A stretch of 64,000 nucleotides of DNA from Candidatus Sulfotelmatobacter sp. (GTDB taxonomy: Bacteria > Acidobacteriota > Terriglobia > Terriglobales > Acidobacteriaceae). Positions 51,445-60,682 of this stretch are shown piece by piece. Made by a program: the position numbers and the translations under genes. Each line of letters begins with the position of its first letter. The stretch's first letter is position 1. A model generated the notes under the pieces. It searched no databases and was not told the DNA's origin. It saw only the letters and a program-made list of their open reading frames with translations. Where the stretch lies: contig JAOAPI010000171.1 of assembly GCA_025462865.1 (NCBI GenBank), positions 62,001 to 126,000 on the forward strand. Direction: 5' to 3'.

Positions 51445-52977
51445 TTACTGCAGGAGCGCCGTTACGGTGCGAACATCCGCGACGTCTTCCAGCTTGCGCA
51501 CCAGATCAATCACCTGGTTCGCCTTTCCGCTTGGCCACTCCGCGAAGGCAGCGCAGCCGCGGAACTTCTCCGCAACGTCGTCGTAGCTCATGGGGTCGCT
51601 GGGGCTCCCTTTGCCAAAATCCGCCCGCCCTGAGATGGTGCGTCCGTCCTTTAGTGTGATCTTAATGATAGTCGTCATCTTATCGAAGCCTGCCTTCTCT
51701 GCTTCGGGGTCGACGTAGAAGTGAACTCGCTCGATCATCTTCTTGACATCGTCACGGTTGACTACCGCGTCTGTGTATTTTGTCTGATCGGCCTTTCCGT
51801 CGAGCAAAAGAATGGCCATGCAAAATTCCATGCTGAACTTTCCCTGCAATCCAGTCGTAGGATGATGATGGATCAGAGCGTTCGGCATGTTGTGATTGGT
51901 GCCGACCTCCACGTGTTCCACATCGGCGGCTTTGATGGAATTGGCACGGATGAGGCGCAGCAGTTCCGTCATGCCAGGATGAGTCAAGGAACCGGAAGGG
52001 AAGGGCTTGATCGAGACGCCCGGGTTTTGCAGTGTCCAGGGATTGCCTAGTCGATCCACAATCGCGGCGGGATCGTAAGTGCCGCCGTAGGCATGGAAGA
52101 AGCCGCGTTGCGCCTCCAGAATCTGCTCGGCGGCAGTCCAACCGATCGCGGCGAAGTCGGCTGCGACCACGCCCGATTCGGTGGCGTGGCCCGCATGAAA
52201 CGGTTTCATCATCGTGCCGAAGTTTTCCCGCAGGCCGGCGGCGTGGCTGGCGGCTACTCCGAAGGCTCGTGAGGTATGGAGCACGTTCAGGCCCTTGAGC
52301 TTGGCGCACGCAGCAGCTCCGCCGAAAACTCCGCACGTGCCGGTCGAATGAAATCCATCTTCATAGTGTCGCGGAGAAATTGCCTCCGCAATCTTGCATT
52401 CGACTTCGATTCCGCTGTGGTAAGCGACCAGCAAATCTTTTCCACTCTTGCCTTCGACTTCGGCAGTCGCGAGAGCCGCGGGAAGCACGCAGACCGTGGG
52501 ATGAGTCAGCAAACCGTACACGCGGTCCTTGCCGACGGCAAGTTGAGTGTCATCGTAGTCGTCGACGTGGATGGCCACTCCATTCGCAAAAGCGGCAAAG
52601 CGGGCTGGAAGCCGGACTGCGGATCCCAGCACCGCCGCGCCGCCGCGTGGGGGAAAGCCAAAAGGTTTGAGATATTCCTGGATCAGTGTCCAGGTCTCGG
52701 CCTTGGAACCGCTGAGAGCGAGTCCAAGACCATCGAGGATGGACTTCTTTCCGAGTTCGAGTGCTTCGGCGGGGATGTCTGTGAACTTGAGGTTCACCAC
52801 AAACTCAGCCGTATGCGTCGTCAGCTTCTGCACTTGCGGAAAACTCTTTTCACAAGAACCCTGAGCGGGGGATGCTTGCGCGGTCAGCGCGCCAGCAAAC
52901 CTGGACTCAGAAGCTCCCAGTAACCCTAACGAGGCTCCGGCCCCGGCTGCATTTCTCAAGAACGCACGCCTCTTCAT
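51445..52977 (-). CDS. MmgE/PrpD-family protein with a Tat signal
   Basis: 510 residues from ATG 52977, with AGGAG upstream. The N-terminus MKRRAFLRNAAGAGASLGLL has a twin-arginine motif (R3-R4-x-F-L), followed by an Ala-rich cleavage region. The body is MmgE/PrpD (methylcitrate dehydratase/cis-aconitate decarboxylase family): VNGVAIHVDDYDD-like segment, VCVLPAALATAEVEGKSGKDLLVAYHSGIEV, FHSTGTCGVFGGAAACAKL, KPFHAGHATESGV. Most relatives are cytosolic, so export would be unusual. Lies 23 bp after the amidohydrolase gene and 38 bp before the dehydrogenase. Confidence 0.86.
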   Translation of the reverse strand: MKRRAFLRNAAGAGASLGLLGASESRFAGALTAQASPAQGSCEKSFPQVQKLTTHTAEFVVNLKFTDIPAEALELGKKSILDGLGLALSGSKAETWTLIQEYLKPFGFPPRGGAAVLGSAVRLPARFAAFANGVAIHVDDYDDTQLAVGKDRVYGLLTHPTVCVLPAALATAEVEGKSGKDLLVAYHSGIEVECKIAEAISPRHYEDGFHSTGTCGVFGGAAACAKLKGLNVLHTSRAFGVAASHAAGLRENFGTMMKPFHAGHATESGVVAADFAAIGWTAAEQILEAQRGFFHAYGGTYDPAAIVDRLGNPWTLQNPGVSIKPFPSGSLTHPGMTELLRLIRANSIKAADVEHVEVGTNHNMPNALIHHHPTTGLQGKFSMEFCMAILLLDGKADQTKYTDAVVNRDDVKKMIERVHFYVDPEAEKAGFDKMTTIIKITLKDGRTISGRADFGKGSPSDPMSYDDVAEKFRGCAAFAEWPSGKANQVIDLVRKLEDVADVRTVTALLQ

Positions 52978-53000
52978 TCCGCCGCTCCTATTGTCAGTAT

Positions 53001-54305
53001 TTATTTCAGTTCGTTCTTGAATACGTGGCCATCTTTCATGACGAACTGCACGCGCTCCAGCTCTGCGATGTCGGCCAGGGGATCCCCGGCAACCGCGACC
53101 AGGTCCGCGAACTTGCCCGCTTGTACGGAGCCTACCCGGTCCTGCCACCCCATCAGCAACGCTGCTTCCGAAGTTGCCGCTCGAATCGCCTGCACCGGCG
53201 TCATGCCAAACTTAACGAGGTATTCAAATTCCCTGGTCTGAGTTCCGTGCGGGAACGGTCCGACGCCGGAACCGAATGCGATTTTAACGCCCGCTGCCAG
53301 GGCTCTGCGAAAGCTGCGCTCGGAGACGTCCGCGACATTGTGCCCGCCATACTTCTTCATGTCGTGTTCGCGATCCATCTGATAATGGTAGAGAGTTGGT
53401 ACCAGATAAATTCCTTTTTGCACCATCAGCTTGATGTCGCCATCATCGAGGTCGGCGCCGTGCTCAAGCGACTCGACACCTGCGTTCAAGCAGTTGCGCA
53501 CCCCTTCTCCGGCGAAGGCGTGACAGGAAACTTTACGTCCCTTCTTGTGAGCCTCGTCCACGATGGCATTCACTTCCTCCGGTGTGAAGGTCGGCGGACT
53601 AACGAGCTTGCCATCATCCGTGAAATGGAAGTCATAGGCCGCGTACAGCTTGATCAGATCGGCGCCGTGCGCGACCTGGTCCCGCACCGCCTCACGGGCT
53701 GCCCAAGGCGAGTCCACCACCTGCAGCGCGGAGGGAACTGGGACCTCGGGAGAAAAGCCGCGCATGATGAAGCCGCCCGTAGTTTGTAATCCCCTGGTCG
53801 CCACTTGCATGCGAGGCCCCGTGACAATGCCGCGGTCAATCGCGTTGCGCAAGTCAACGTCGCTGTACATCGCACCCAGCGTCTTGAGATCGCGCAACGT
53901 AGTGAAACCGGCCATCAAATCTTTCTGCGCGTTGGCCAACGCAGTCAGCGTGCGGTACTGGTAAGACTCGCGCAGGATTTGATTATCGAAGTCGGGTCCA
54001 TTGCCGAAGACGTGAGTGTGGGCGTCGATCAGCCCGGGAAGAACCGTGGCGTGACTCAGATCCAGAACTTCAGCGTCTGCGGGAATCTGCACTTGCTCTG
54101 CCGGACCAACTTTGGCAATGCGATTCCCTTTGATCAATATCACCTGATTGACGGCAAGCTTTTCGCTACCGTCAAACAGCCGGCCCGCACGGACTGCAAT
54201 CCAGTGATCTGCGGGCGACGCAGATTGAGTCGATTGGGCTGGGGCAGAAAGGGGAACGAGCGCGTAGATAAACAGCAGCCACCCGGCACCACTTGTTTTC
54301 AGCAT
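53001..54305 (-). CDS. Secreted amidohydrolase-family protein (imidazolonepropionase-like) with altered active site
   Basis: 434 residues from ATG 54305, which opens a signal peptide (WLLFIYALVPLSAPAQ). Metal ligands H96-x-H98 (DAHTHVFG), the carbamylation-type Lys in DLIKLYAAYDFHF, VSCHAFAGEG and SLEHGADLD are present. The catalytic Asp usually seen in FGTD is replaced: F344-G-S-G347-V-G. The reading frame continues open for 264 codons upstream across the response-regulator gene, but that extension is not credible. Forms an operon with PrpD. Confidence 0.84.
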   Translation of the reverse strand: MLKTSGAGWLLFIYALVPLSAPAQSTQSASPADHWIAVRAGRLFDGSEKLAVNQVILIKGNRIAKVGPAEQVQIPADAEVLDLSHATVLPGLIDAHTHVFGNGPDFDNQILRESYQYRTLTALANAQKDLMAGFTTLRDLKTLGAMYSDVDLRNAIDRGIVTGPRMQVATRGLQTTGGFIMRGFSPEVPVPSALQVVDSPWAAREAVRDQVAHGADLIKLYAAYDFHFTDDGKLVSPPTFTPEEVNAIVDEAHKKGRKVSCHAFAGEGVRNCLNAGVESLEHGADLDDGDIKLMVQKGIYLVPTLYHYQMDREHDMKKYGGHNVADVSERSFRRALAAGVKIAFGSGVGPFPHGTQTREFEYLVKFGMTPVQAIRAATSEAALLMGWQDRVGSVQAGKFADLVAVAGDPLADIAELERVQFVMKDGHVFKNELK

Positions 54306-54509
54306 GGCGGGACACCCATCGTGGCGGGTATACATTAAGACTCTATGAAAGCCAGATGAAACATTATTCATGATCGCGGAGATAAGAGATAAGAGATTCG
54401 GCCGACCAACAATCAGCGGGAACGAGTTTATGTTTCTGAACGAATTTTCATCTGACTTCTCTGACCGTTCCGCTACGAATCGCCATATACTTGCTGGGCG
54501 AGAAATCAG

Positions 54510-55190
54510 ATGCGTATTCTGCTGGTCGAAGACGAGGCTAAGGTATCGAATTTCGTAGCGCGTGGATTGACCGAGGAAAGGTTTGCGGTGGATGTTGCCG
54601 CGGACGGCAAATCGGGCCTCGATCTGGCGACAACCTACCACTACGATCTGATAATTCTTGATCTGATGCTGCCTGTCCTGGATGGCAGCCAGGTTCTTCG
54701 CCGGCTGCGCACCGACAACGTTCAGGTTCCGGTCTTGATTCTGACGGCGCGCGACGCGGTGGCCGACAAAGTCGGCAATTTCGAAGCGGGCGCGGATGAC
54801 TACTTGACCAAGCCTTTCGCCTTTGCCGAACTGCTGGTGCGAATAAAAGCTTTGCTGCGCCGCGGCCCCGTGAGTCGCAGCAGTGTGGTGCGCGTCGCCG
54901 ATCTTGAACTCGATCGTCTGGCGCAGCAGGTCAGGCGCGCCGGAAAGCGGATCGACCTCACCGCCAAGGAATTTTCGCTGCTGGAATATCTTATGTCCAA
55001 CGCCGGCAGAGTTCTGTCGCGAACCATGATCATCGAGCACGTCTGGGATCACAGCTTCGACGGCATCACCAACATTGTCGACGTCTACGTCCGGCACCTG
55101 CGCGGCAAGGTAGACGATGCCTTTGATCCCAAGTTAATTCGCACAGTGCGCGGCGTGGGCTACAGCATTGGTCACGGTGCGCAGCCATGA
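54510..55190 (+). CDS. OmpR/PhoB-type response regulator
   Basis: 226 residues. Receiver domain with acidic pocket E7-D8, phospho-acceptor D51 (LIILDLMLP), T in LILTARDA and K in LTKPFAFAE. C-terminal winged helix: LDRLAQQVRRAGKRIDLTAKEFSLLEYLMSNAG, VDVYVRHLRGKVDD and IRTVRGVGYSI. Overlaps its kinase gene by ATGA. A TATACT box at 54486-54491 may serve it. Divergent from the amidohydrolase operon, so it may control that operon. Confidence 0.93.
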   Translation: MRILLVEDEAKVSNFVARGLTEERFAVDVAADGKSGLDLATTYHYDLIILDLMLPVLDGSQVLRRLRTDNVQVPVLILTARDAVADKVGNFEAGADDYLTKPFAFAELLVRIKALLRRGPVSRSSVVRVADLELDRLAQQVRRAGKRIDLTAKEFSLLEYLMSNAGRVLSRTMIIEHVWDHSFDGITNIVDVYVRHLRGKVDDAFDPKLIRTVRGVGYSIGHGAQP

Positions 55191-56635
55191 TGAATACCCG
55201 GTCGTTGCGCTTTCGCATCACGGCTTGGTATGCCGGCCTGCTGGCCGGAACGCTGATGGTGTTCGGCGCTTCCGTATACCTCGGCCTCGAGCGCTATCTC
55301 GATTGGACTTTGCAGAGAACGCTGGTGGCGGAGTGTCGCACTATCGCCACCCAACTGCTTTCGCAATTACCGGCCAAGGACACAGCATGGCTGGCTACTG
55401 AAATCGACGAGGCTTACGCCCCCGAGGTCAATGGTCTGTTTATTCGCGTTGTCCATCAGAACACGGGCGTGGTCTACCTTTCGGGGACGCCCAAGGACGG
55501 CACCTTTGAGCCGTGGCAGATTCCGTTTCCCAGGGACAAGGAAATGGATGGGGCGCGGAAACTCCAATTCGAATCCGGCAATCGCTTGCTGATCAATTCG
55601 ATGACTGTGGTGACGCCCGCCGGAAATCGGTTTACCGTCGAAAGTGGCGCCCCGTACCATCAAATTGAAGTCGTGCTTCATGGACTTCTATTGACCCTCG
55701 CGATCTACATGCCCTTCGTAGTCTCTCTCGCCGTTGCGGGCGGATATTGGCTGATGAGACGTTCCTTGCAACCGGTGGACGAGATCACGAAAAGGGCGGA
55801 GGGAATCACTTCTACGAACTTGAGTGAGCGCCTGCCGGTCATACGTTCCGGCGACGAGTTAGAGCGGCTCTCCATGTCCCTGAACCGCATGATCGAACGT
55901 CTCGATAATGCCTTCGAGCACATCAATCGTTTCTCCGCCGACGCTTCCCACGAGTTGCGAACGCCTCTAACCATCTTGCAATTGGAACTTGAAGGTATCG
56001 CCCAGAACCATCGCTGGGATGGAGCACTGGGGGATCAAATCGGCAGCGCACTCGAAGAGACGCACAGGATGTCCAGGATCGTCGAAAGCTTGCTGGCTAT
56101 CTCCCGTCTCGACGCCGGAGAAGTGAAGATGGATAAGGCGCGATTGGATCTCGGAGAACTGGCGGCATCGACCGCCGCCGAAATGAAGCTACTGGCGGAG
56201 GAGAAATCGATTGGCCTTCATGTGCACGCTGAAACCGGAGTTCACGTCGTGGGGGACCGGGTTCGCCTGCAACAGATAATTGTGAACCTCATTGATAACT
56301 CGATCAAATACACGCAGGTTGGTGGCAAGATCGAGCTCCGCGTTGGGGAAGAGGGGAACAACGCGGTCCTCGAAGTCTCCGATAACGGCCTTGGCATTCC
56401 GGCTCATGCTTTGCCCCACGTGTTCGAACGCTTCTATCGCGCCGACAAGGCCCGCTCCCGCGCCACTGGTGGAGCTGGACTGGGGCTCTCCATTGTCAAA
56501 GCCATCTGTGCCGCCCATAACGCAGATATCAAAGTCTCGAGCCAGGAGGGCCGAGGCAGCAGCTTCCGTGTGGAACTCCCGCTAATGCCGGTCTTTGCGG
56601 ACGATGGAGCCAGCGCCGCACTTCGAGAAATTTAA
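55187..56635 (+). CDS. Sensor histidine kinase
   Basis: 482 residues. Helix 1 near the N-terminus (AWYAGLLAGTLMVFGASVYLGL), a periplasmic loop of about 130 residues, helix 2 (LLLTLAIYMPFVVSLAVAGGYWL), HAMP, H-box with phosphorylated H255 (SADASHELRTPLTILQLELEG), N box (NLIDNSIKYT), G1 (SDNGLGIP) and G2 (GGAGLGLSIVKAI). Resembles heavy-metal-sensor type kinases in layout, but the signal is unknown. Confidence 0.92.
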   Translation: MMNTRSLRFRITAWYAGLLAGTLMVFGASVYLGLERYLDWTLQRTLVAECRTIATQLLSQLPAKDTAWLATEIDEAYAPEVNGLFIRVVHQNTGVVYLSGTPKDGTFEPWQIPFPRDKEMDGARKLQFESGNRLLINSMTVVTPAGNRFTVESGAPYHQIEVVLHGLLLTLAIYMPFVVSLAVAGGYWLMRRSLQPVDEITKRAEGITSTNLSERLPVIRSGDELERLSMSLNRMIERLDNAFEHINRFSADASHELRTPLTILQLELEGIAQNHRWDGALGDQIGSALEETHRMSRIVESLLAISRLDAGEVKMDKARLDLGELAASTAAEMKLLAEEKSIGLHVHAETGVHVVGDRVRLQQIIVNLIDNSIKYTQVGGKIELRVGEEGNNAVLEVSDNGLGIPAHALPHVFERFYRADKARSRATGGAGLGLSIVKAICAAHNADIKVSSQEGRGSSFRVELPLMPVFADDGASAALREI

Positions 56636-56731
56636 TTCAAGAATCGACTATTTCTTTTCATGAAAAAGACTCCGCGAGTGAGGTCGGGCACATTCACGAT
56701 ACTGGCTGCGCCCGATTCGCGCTAACGAACT

Positions 56732-57961
56732 CTACATAGGCAAACACGACGGGCCGATGGGTTCAAAAGATTTATAGGTAAGCACGAACTCCTGGTGTCC
56801 CAAGCTCTCCGAGCAACTTTGCGTTCCGGAAGCGACGTCCAGCACCTTCTCGTAGATCTCCTCGCCAACTTCATCGACGCTGGCTTCCAGACGCAAGATT
56901 TTCCCGGCGTTGACGTCCATGTCATCGCTCATGCGCTCGTAGGTTTCGGGATTCGCGCAAATTTTAATTACGGGAGAAATCGCCGAGCCCACGACCGAGC
57001 CACGTCCGGTGGTGAACAAAATCACGTGGGAGCCGCAGGCGATCAGTTCCGCAATTTCTGCGTTGTCGTTGATGTTGGGAAAGCCGAAGCGCGGTTCGCC
57101 GTCGGGAACGACGTCCAACAGATACAAGCCACCTTTTCGAGGGACGTCGCCCGGTTTGATCAGGCCTGAGATTGGCGAATCGCCACTCTTGCAATATGCT
57201 CCAATCGATTTTTCTTCAATCGTGGTCAGGCCGCCTTCGGCGTTTCCGGGAGCAAAGCTGGCATGGCCCATCTGTTTGTAGTAATACGCAGCTTTTTCAA
57301 CGGACGCTTTCAACTCGTGGCCAAGTTCGGGCGTGACGGCTCGGGCCGACATGACATCTTCAAGCCCGATCATCTCGCCAGTTTCTTCGAAGATGGTCGC
57401 CGCGCCTTGCTCCACCAGCATGTCGAAGGCGCGTCCCACTGCGGGGTTGGCGGAGATTCCGCTGGTCGCATCGGAACCGCCACAGACTGTTCCGACCACG
57501 AGTTCATTCACGCTGAGAGGCGCTCGCGGAACTTCTGCAATCTGTTTCAGCGCCTGCTCAACCCAGAGCTTTCCCGAGTCGATCGATTTCCTTGTTCCGC
57601 CGGTTTGCTGAATCACTACGGTGCTGACGGGCCGGCCAGTCTTCGCAATTTCTTCTGCGAGGCGATGGCGATTGAAACTCTCGCATCCAAGGGAGAGCAG
57701 GAGCGCTCCACCGACATTCGGATGTGTGCACAGTTTGTTCATCATGCGATCGGCGTAAGCATTGGGATAGCATCCGCCAAAACCGATCAGATGAACGGGT
57801 TGGCCTCGGAAGGAATCCACGATCTCGCGGGCCACGTGGTGAGCGCATTCCACGAGGTACGCGACAACGATGCAGTTGCGAATTCCTTTTCTTCCGTCGG
57901 AGCGAAGAAAACCTTGCAGCGTGGGCGAGTTGGTTGACGACAACTTATTTGACGAAGACAT
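56732..57961 (-). CDS. UxaA-family dehydratase, large subunit
   Basis: 409 residues. Signature segments are FLRSDGRKGIRNCIVVAYLVECAHHVA, GFGGCYPNAYADRMM, LLLSLGCESFN, VGTVCGGSDATSGISANPAVGRAFD and KICANPETYERMSDDMDVNAGKIL, as in altronate/galactarate dehydratases. The small SAF-domain subunit is a separate gene overlapping by 17 bp. Split forms also occur in sulfolactate sulfo-lyase (SuyAB), so dehydratase versus lyase cannot be decided. Last gene of the minus operon. Confidence 0.87.
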   Translation of the reverse strand: MSSSNKLSSTNSPTLQGFLRSDGRKGIRNCIVVAYLVECAHHVAREIVDSFRGQPVHLIGFGGCYPNAYADRMMNKLCTHPNVGGALLLSLGCESFNRHRLAEEIAKTGRPVSTVVIQQTGGTRKSIDSGKLWVEQALKQIAEVPRAPLSVNELVVGTVCGGSDATSGISANPAVGRAFDMLVEQGAATIFEETGEMIGLEDVMSARAVTPELGHELKASVEKAAYYYKQMGHASFAPGNAEGGLTTIEEKSIGAYCKSGDSPISGLIKPGDVPRKGGLYLLDVVPDGEPRFGFPNINDNAEIAELIACGSHVILFTTGRGSVVGSAISPVIKICANPETYERMSDDMDVNAGKILRLEASVDEVGEEIYEKVLDVASGTQSCSESLGHQEFVLTYKSFEPIGPSCLPM

Positions 57962-58262
57962 GATCTTTGTCCAGTGTGTAAGTGGCGATGTAGTCGCTCT
58001 TTAGATTATGCAGGTGCATGTGGGCTCCCGCGGGAATTGGCTCTTTCGCGGATCCGATCGGTACACCACACTTGTATACTTTTTCTCCGGCCCTGATATC
58101 GCGGGCGGCAACTTTGTGGCCGATGCCGATGTTTTGCGTGAACACGACTTCGCAGCCATCGATGACGTCGCGGTCCCCGGGCCTTACTGGCGCAACCACG
58201 ATGAGGACATTGTCATCGCGATGAATTCGCAACAGCTTTCGTGACTTGCCTTCGGGTTGCAT
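57945..58262 (-). CDS. UxaA-family dehydratase, small SAF-domain subunit
   Basis: 105 residues. SAF domain with HRDDNVLIVVAPVRPGD, VFTQNIGIGHKVAARDIRAGEKVYKCGVPIGSA and the histidine-rich GAHMHLHNLKSDY that in UxaA contacts substrate or metal. Start overlaps the RraA gene stop by 1 bp and its end overlaps the large-subunit gene by 17 bp. Confidence 0.86.
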   Translation of the reverse strand: MQPEGKSRKLLRIHRDDNVLIVVAPVRPGDRDVIDGCEVVFTQNIGIGHKVAARDIRAGEKVYKCGVPIGSAKEPIPAGAHMHLHNLKSDYIATYTLDKDHVFVK

Positions 58263-58918
58263 CAGAATTTTCCATGCTGCAAGTAAGCCGCCACGGGGTC
58301 GACCCCCTGCAGAATTGCTTTGCGAACCATATTTTCCGTGCGTAAAACTTCTTCGGTCTGCTGGACTACATCCGAGGCGATCTCTGCCGGAATGATTACG
58401 ATTCCGTCGCGATCAGCAAGCGCGTAATCGCCGGTGTTGATCCTAACTTCACCGATCTGAATCGGCTCTCCTAAGGCCGTGGACGCCCACTTGCCAACCA
58501 CATCCACCGGGGTGAAGTATTTACAAAACACCGGGAACCCGAGAGTTTCGATGAAGGCAGAGTCCCGGCAACCGCCATCCACGATGTAGCCTAGCACCTT
58601 CTTGTAGGCCAACGTCTCCGCAGATAATTCTCCCATGTGCGCGAGGGTATGGTCGTTGGGCTGACAGACGAGCACCATGTCCGCCGGCGCGTTGGACAAG
58701 AGCTCACACCACCTGAGCAGACTTTGATGTGCATCCAAAGAATCGTGGCGCTTGCCCTGGATTGTGAAAATAGGGCCGGCGAGTTTGTGCTGTAAATTCA
58801 GAGGCCGGATGTAATGCGGCAGCGCCTGCCGGGGAAATCCACTGGCCCTCAGCACGTCATACACGGCTCCGCTGTAGCAGTTTCTCAACCGGTCACCGAG
58901 CGTGATGGATGGGGTCAT
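58262..58918 (-). CDS. RraA-like class II aldolase/decarboxylase
   Basis: 218 residues of the RraA/HMG-aldolase family: RNCYSGAVYDVLRASGFP, GPIFTIQG, the catalytic loop VDGGCRDSAFIETLGFPVFCKYFTP (G-G-x-R-D), and YALADRDGIVIIPAE. Enzymes with intact GGxRD cleave 4-hydroxy-4-methyl-2-oxoglutarate or decarboxylate oxaloacetate. Thirty-one bp after the MaoC gene. Confidence 0.87.
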   Translation of the reverse strand: MTPSITLGDRLRNCYSGAVYDVLRASGFPRQALPHYIRPLNLQHKLAGPIFTIQGKRHDSLDAHQSLLRWCELLSNAPADMVLVCQPNDHTLAHMGELSAETLAYKKVLGYIVDGGCRDSAFIETLGFPVFCKYFTPVDVVGKWASTALGEPIQIGEVRINTGDYALADRDGIVIIPAEIASDVVQQTEEVLRTENMVRKAILQGVDPVAAYLQHGKF

Positions 58919-58949
58919 CGCGTTTCACTTTACTTCTTTGCTATTACTT

Positions 58950-59459
58950 CTATTGGCCTTTGAACTTCGAAGGATCTCGGTACTTGACTGTCTGTAGATG
59001 TTCGCAGTAGAGAACCAGATCTCCCGGCATTTTAAACACTTCGTAAGAGACTTTTACCATTCCCATCTCTGGGTACTTGGGCCATTTTTCAAGCTGGGTG
59101 CGAATGGTGTAGATGGTGTCGCCGACGAACACCGGTTTAATGAAACGCAACTTATCGTATCCGTAGCTAAAGGTGTGAATATTGTTGTGCGCCATCAGGC
59201 CCAAGCCCAGGCTGAATACCATTGCGCCCGCGATCAGCCGCTTGCCGAAGACTCCTTCTTCCTTGGCGAAGACATCGTCCGCGACATAGGGATGCATGTC
59301 GAGAACGATGGAATTGAACAGCATGCTTTCCCCTTCGGAAATTGTGCGGCGAATCGAACGCGCAAGCTTGCCGACTTCGAAGTCTTCGTACAACCAGTTT
59401 TCGGCATTCCAGACGGAAATTTCTTTATGTTTGGCGGGATCAGGGTTTGGATTCTTCAC
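58950..59459 (-). CDS. MaoC-like hydratase, first
   Basis: 169 residues, hot-dog fold. It contains [37 protein letters not shown] (D and H in the DMHPY segment), [20 protein letters not shown] and [25 protein letters not shown]. Resembles acyl-CoA hydratases of the mesaconyl-CoA type in layout. Starts 12 bp after the solute-binding-like gene ends. Substrate not known. Confidence 0.83.
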   Translation of the reverse strand: MKNPNPDPAKHKEISVWNAENWLYEDFEVGKLARSIRRTISEGESMLFNSIVLDMHPYVADDVFAKEEGVFGKRLIAGAMVFSLGLGLMAHNNIHTFSYGYDKLRFIKPVFVGDTIYTIRTQLEKWPKYPEMGMVKVSYEVFKMPGDLVLYCEHLQTVKYRDPSKFKGQ

Positions 59460-59471
59460 TGGTTCCTTTCG

Positions 59472-60644
59472 TTACGCGATGCGCCGCGCTGCACCCCGCT
59501 GCATGGCATAGCGGTCGTTCAGCCATCGGATGAGAGCGGCGTCGTCGAGTTCTCCGCGCAAGCAGCGATTGATTTCTATTCCCGCGGCTTCAAAGAAACG
59601 AACAAAGCCGTCGAAGCGGGGACGCAAATAGGCTGTCTGCAAGGTTTGTAGTGTGCCGGAAAAAAAGCCGTCGGCCATGGCGTTGACTGAAGAATCGGTC
59701 CATGCGGTCAGGCTCGCGGGCTGGCCTCCATCGCGAAAATAAGTGCCACGCTGATGTTCGGGGCTCACCAGCCATTTGGCGTAGGCGATCGCTTCCGACG
59801 GATGGGAACTGAGTTTGCTGACGGCAACGCCCGTTCCTCCTAGCATTGTCCCAGCACATCCGCGATTACCCGCAGCTGGAGCGTTGGTGAATTTCAATCG
59901 CACCGGATTGCCGACTCGCGAGTAATTGGAATAACCGAAACCGTATGGACAGTAGACTGCTTCAGAAGCACCGATCATAAAATCGTAGACCTGGATCGGA
60001 TTCCACTCTACTGAGCGGGGATGGGATAGTTCGATGAGCGCGTGCAGTCGATCCAAGACTTCGGCGGCGACGGAGTCGTTGACGAAAACCTCAGCGTCTT
60101 CGTGGATGGGATGTCCGAGATTCGCGCTCAGGGTGAAGAAGAGGCTGATCGCATCCGTGGGACAAGCAGGGACCACGATATATTTTCCGGCCCTGCGTGC
60201 TTTTTCTCCCAACTCCAAAACGTCGTTCAGGGTATCGGGAACCGTGGGAGACAGCGCTCGCAACAGATCCGGTCGATAGGACGCGACCTGGGTTGCTGCA
60301 TCGATGGGGAAAGCCCAAAGGCCGGTGCCGTACCAATACGATTGCCAGGAAGGGCCTACGGAGTCCGCAGCAAAACGAAGTTTCTCCGCTTCGTTGATGA
60401 AGGGTGCGAGATCAACCAAGGCATCATGAGCCGCGGCAAAACCGACGAATGGATGATCGACGATGAGTAGATCATAACGATCCAGATATTGCTCGATGGG
60501 CGCTTCGCCAAACTCGCGCAGAGTTCGCCGGTCCCACTGGATTGTGATTTCTCGATGTTGCGCTTCGTATTCGGGAATGCCTGCAAGCAAAGGGGCATAA
60601 CCACGAGGGTGATCCCAAGTGAGCCCTTTCAAGTTGATTCCCAT
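59472..60644 (-). CDS. Solute-binding-like protein without signal peptide
   Basis: 390 residues related to family 1 ABC solute-binding proteins: LKGLTWDHPRGYAPLLAGIPEYEAQHREITIQWDRRTLREF, YDLLIVDHPFVGFAA, WAFPIDAATQVASYRPDLL, KAYAKWLVSPEHQRGTYF-like segment (AIAYAKWLVSPEHQRGTYFRDGGQPAS). The N-terminus (MGINLKGLTW) is the start of the first core strand with no secretion signal, and no ABC permease or ATPase lies in the window. It is flanked by two MaoC genes and is probably cytosolic. Role unknown. Confidence 0.75.
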   Translation of the reverse strand: MGINLKGLTWDHPRGYAPLLAGIPEYEAQHREITIQWDRRTLREFGEAPIEQYLDRYDLLIVDHPFVGFAAAHDALVDLAPFINEAEKLRFAADSVGPSWQSYWYGTGLWAFPIDAATQVASYRPDLLRALSPTVPDTLNDVLELGEKARRAGKYIVVPACPTDAISLFFTLSANLGHPIHEDAEVFVNDSVAAEVLDRLHALIELSHPRSVEWNPIQVYDFMIGASEAVYCPYGFGYSNYSRVGNPVRLKFTNAPAAGNRGCAGTMLGGTGVAVSKLSSHPSEAIAYAKWLVSPEHQRGTYFRDGGQPASLTAWTDSSVNAMADGFFSGTLQTLQTAYLRPRFDGFVRFFEAAGIEINRCLRGELDDAALIRWLNDRYAMQRGAARRIA

Positions 60645-60682
60645 TACGATTCTGCCTCGCGGAAACAGTTCTTATACCGTGT

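Noticed and set aside
54306-55097. A 264-codon N-terminal extension of the amidohydrolase
   Set aside because: It runs antisense through the response-regulator gene and precedes a good signal peptide at 54305.
56732-58262. Calling the split UxaA pair SuyAB
   Set aside because: Split architecture alone does not separate sulfo-lyase from dehydratase, and no sulfonate genes are seen.
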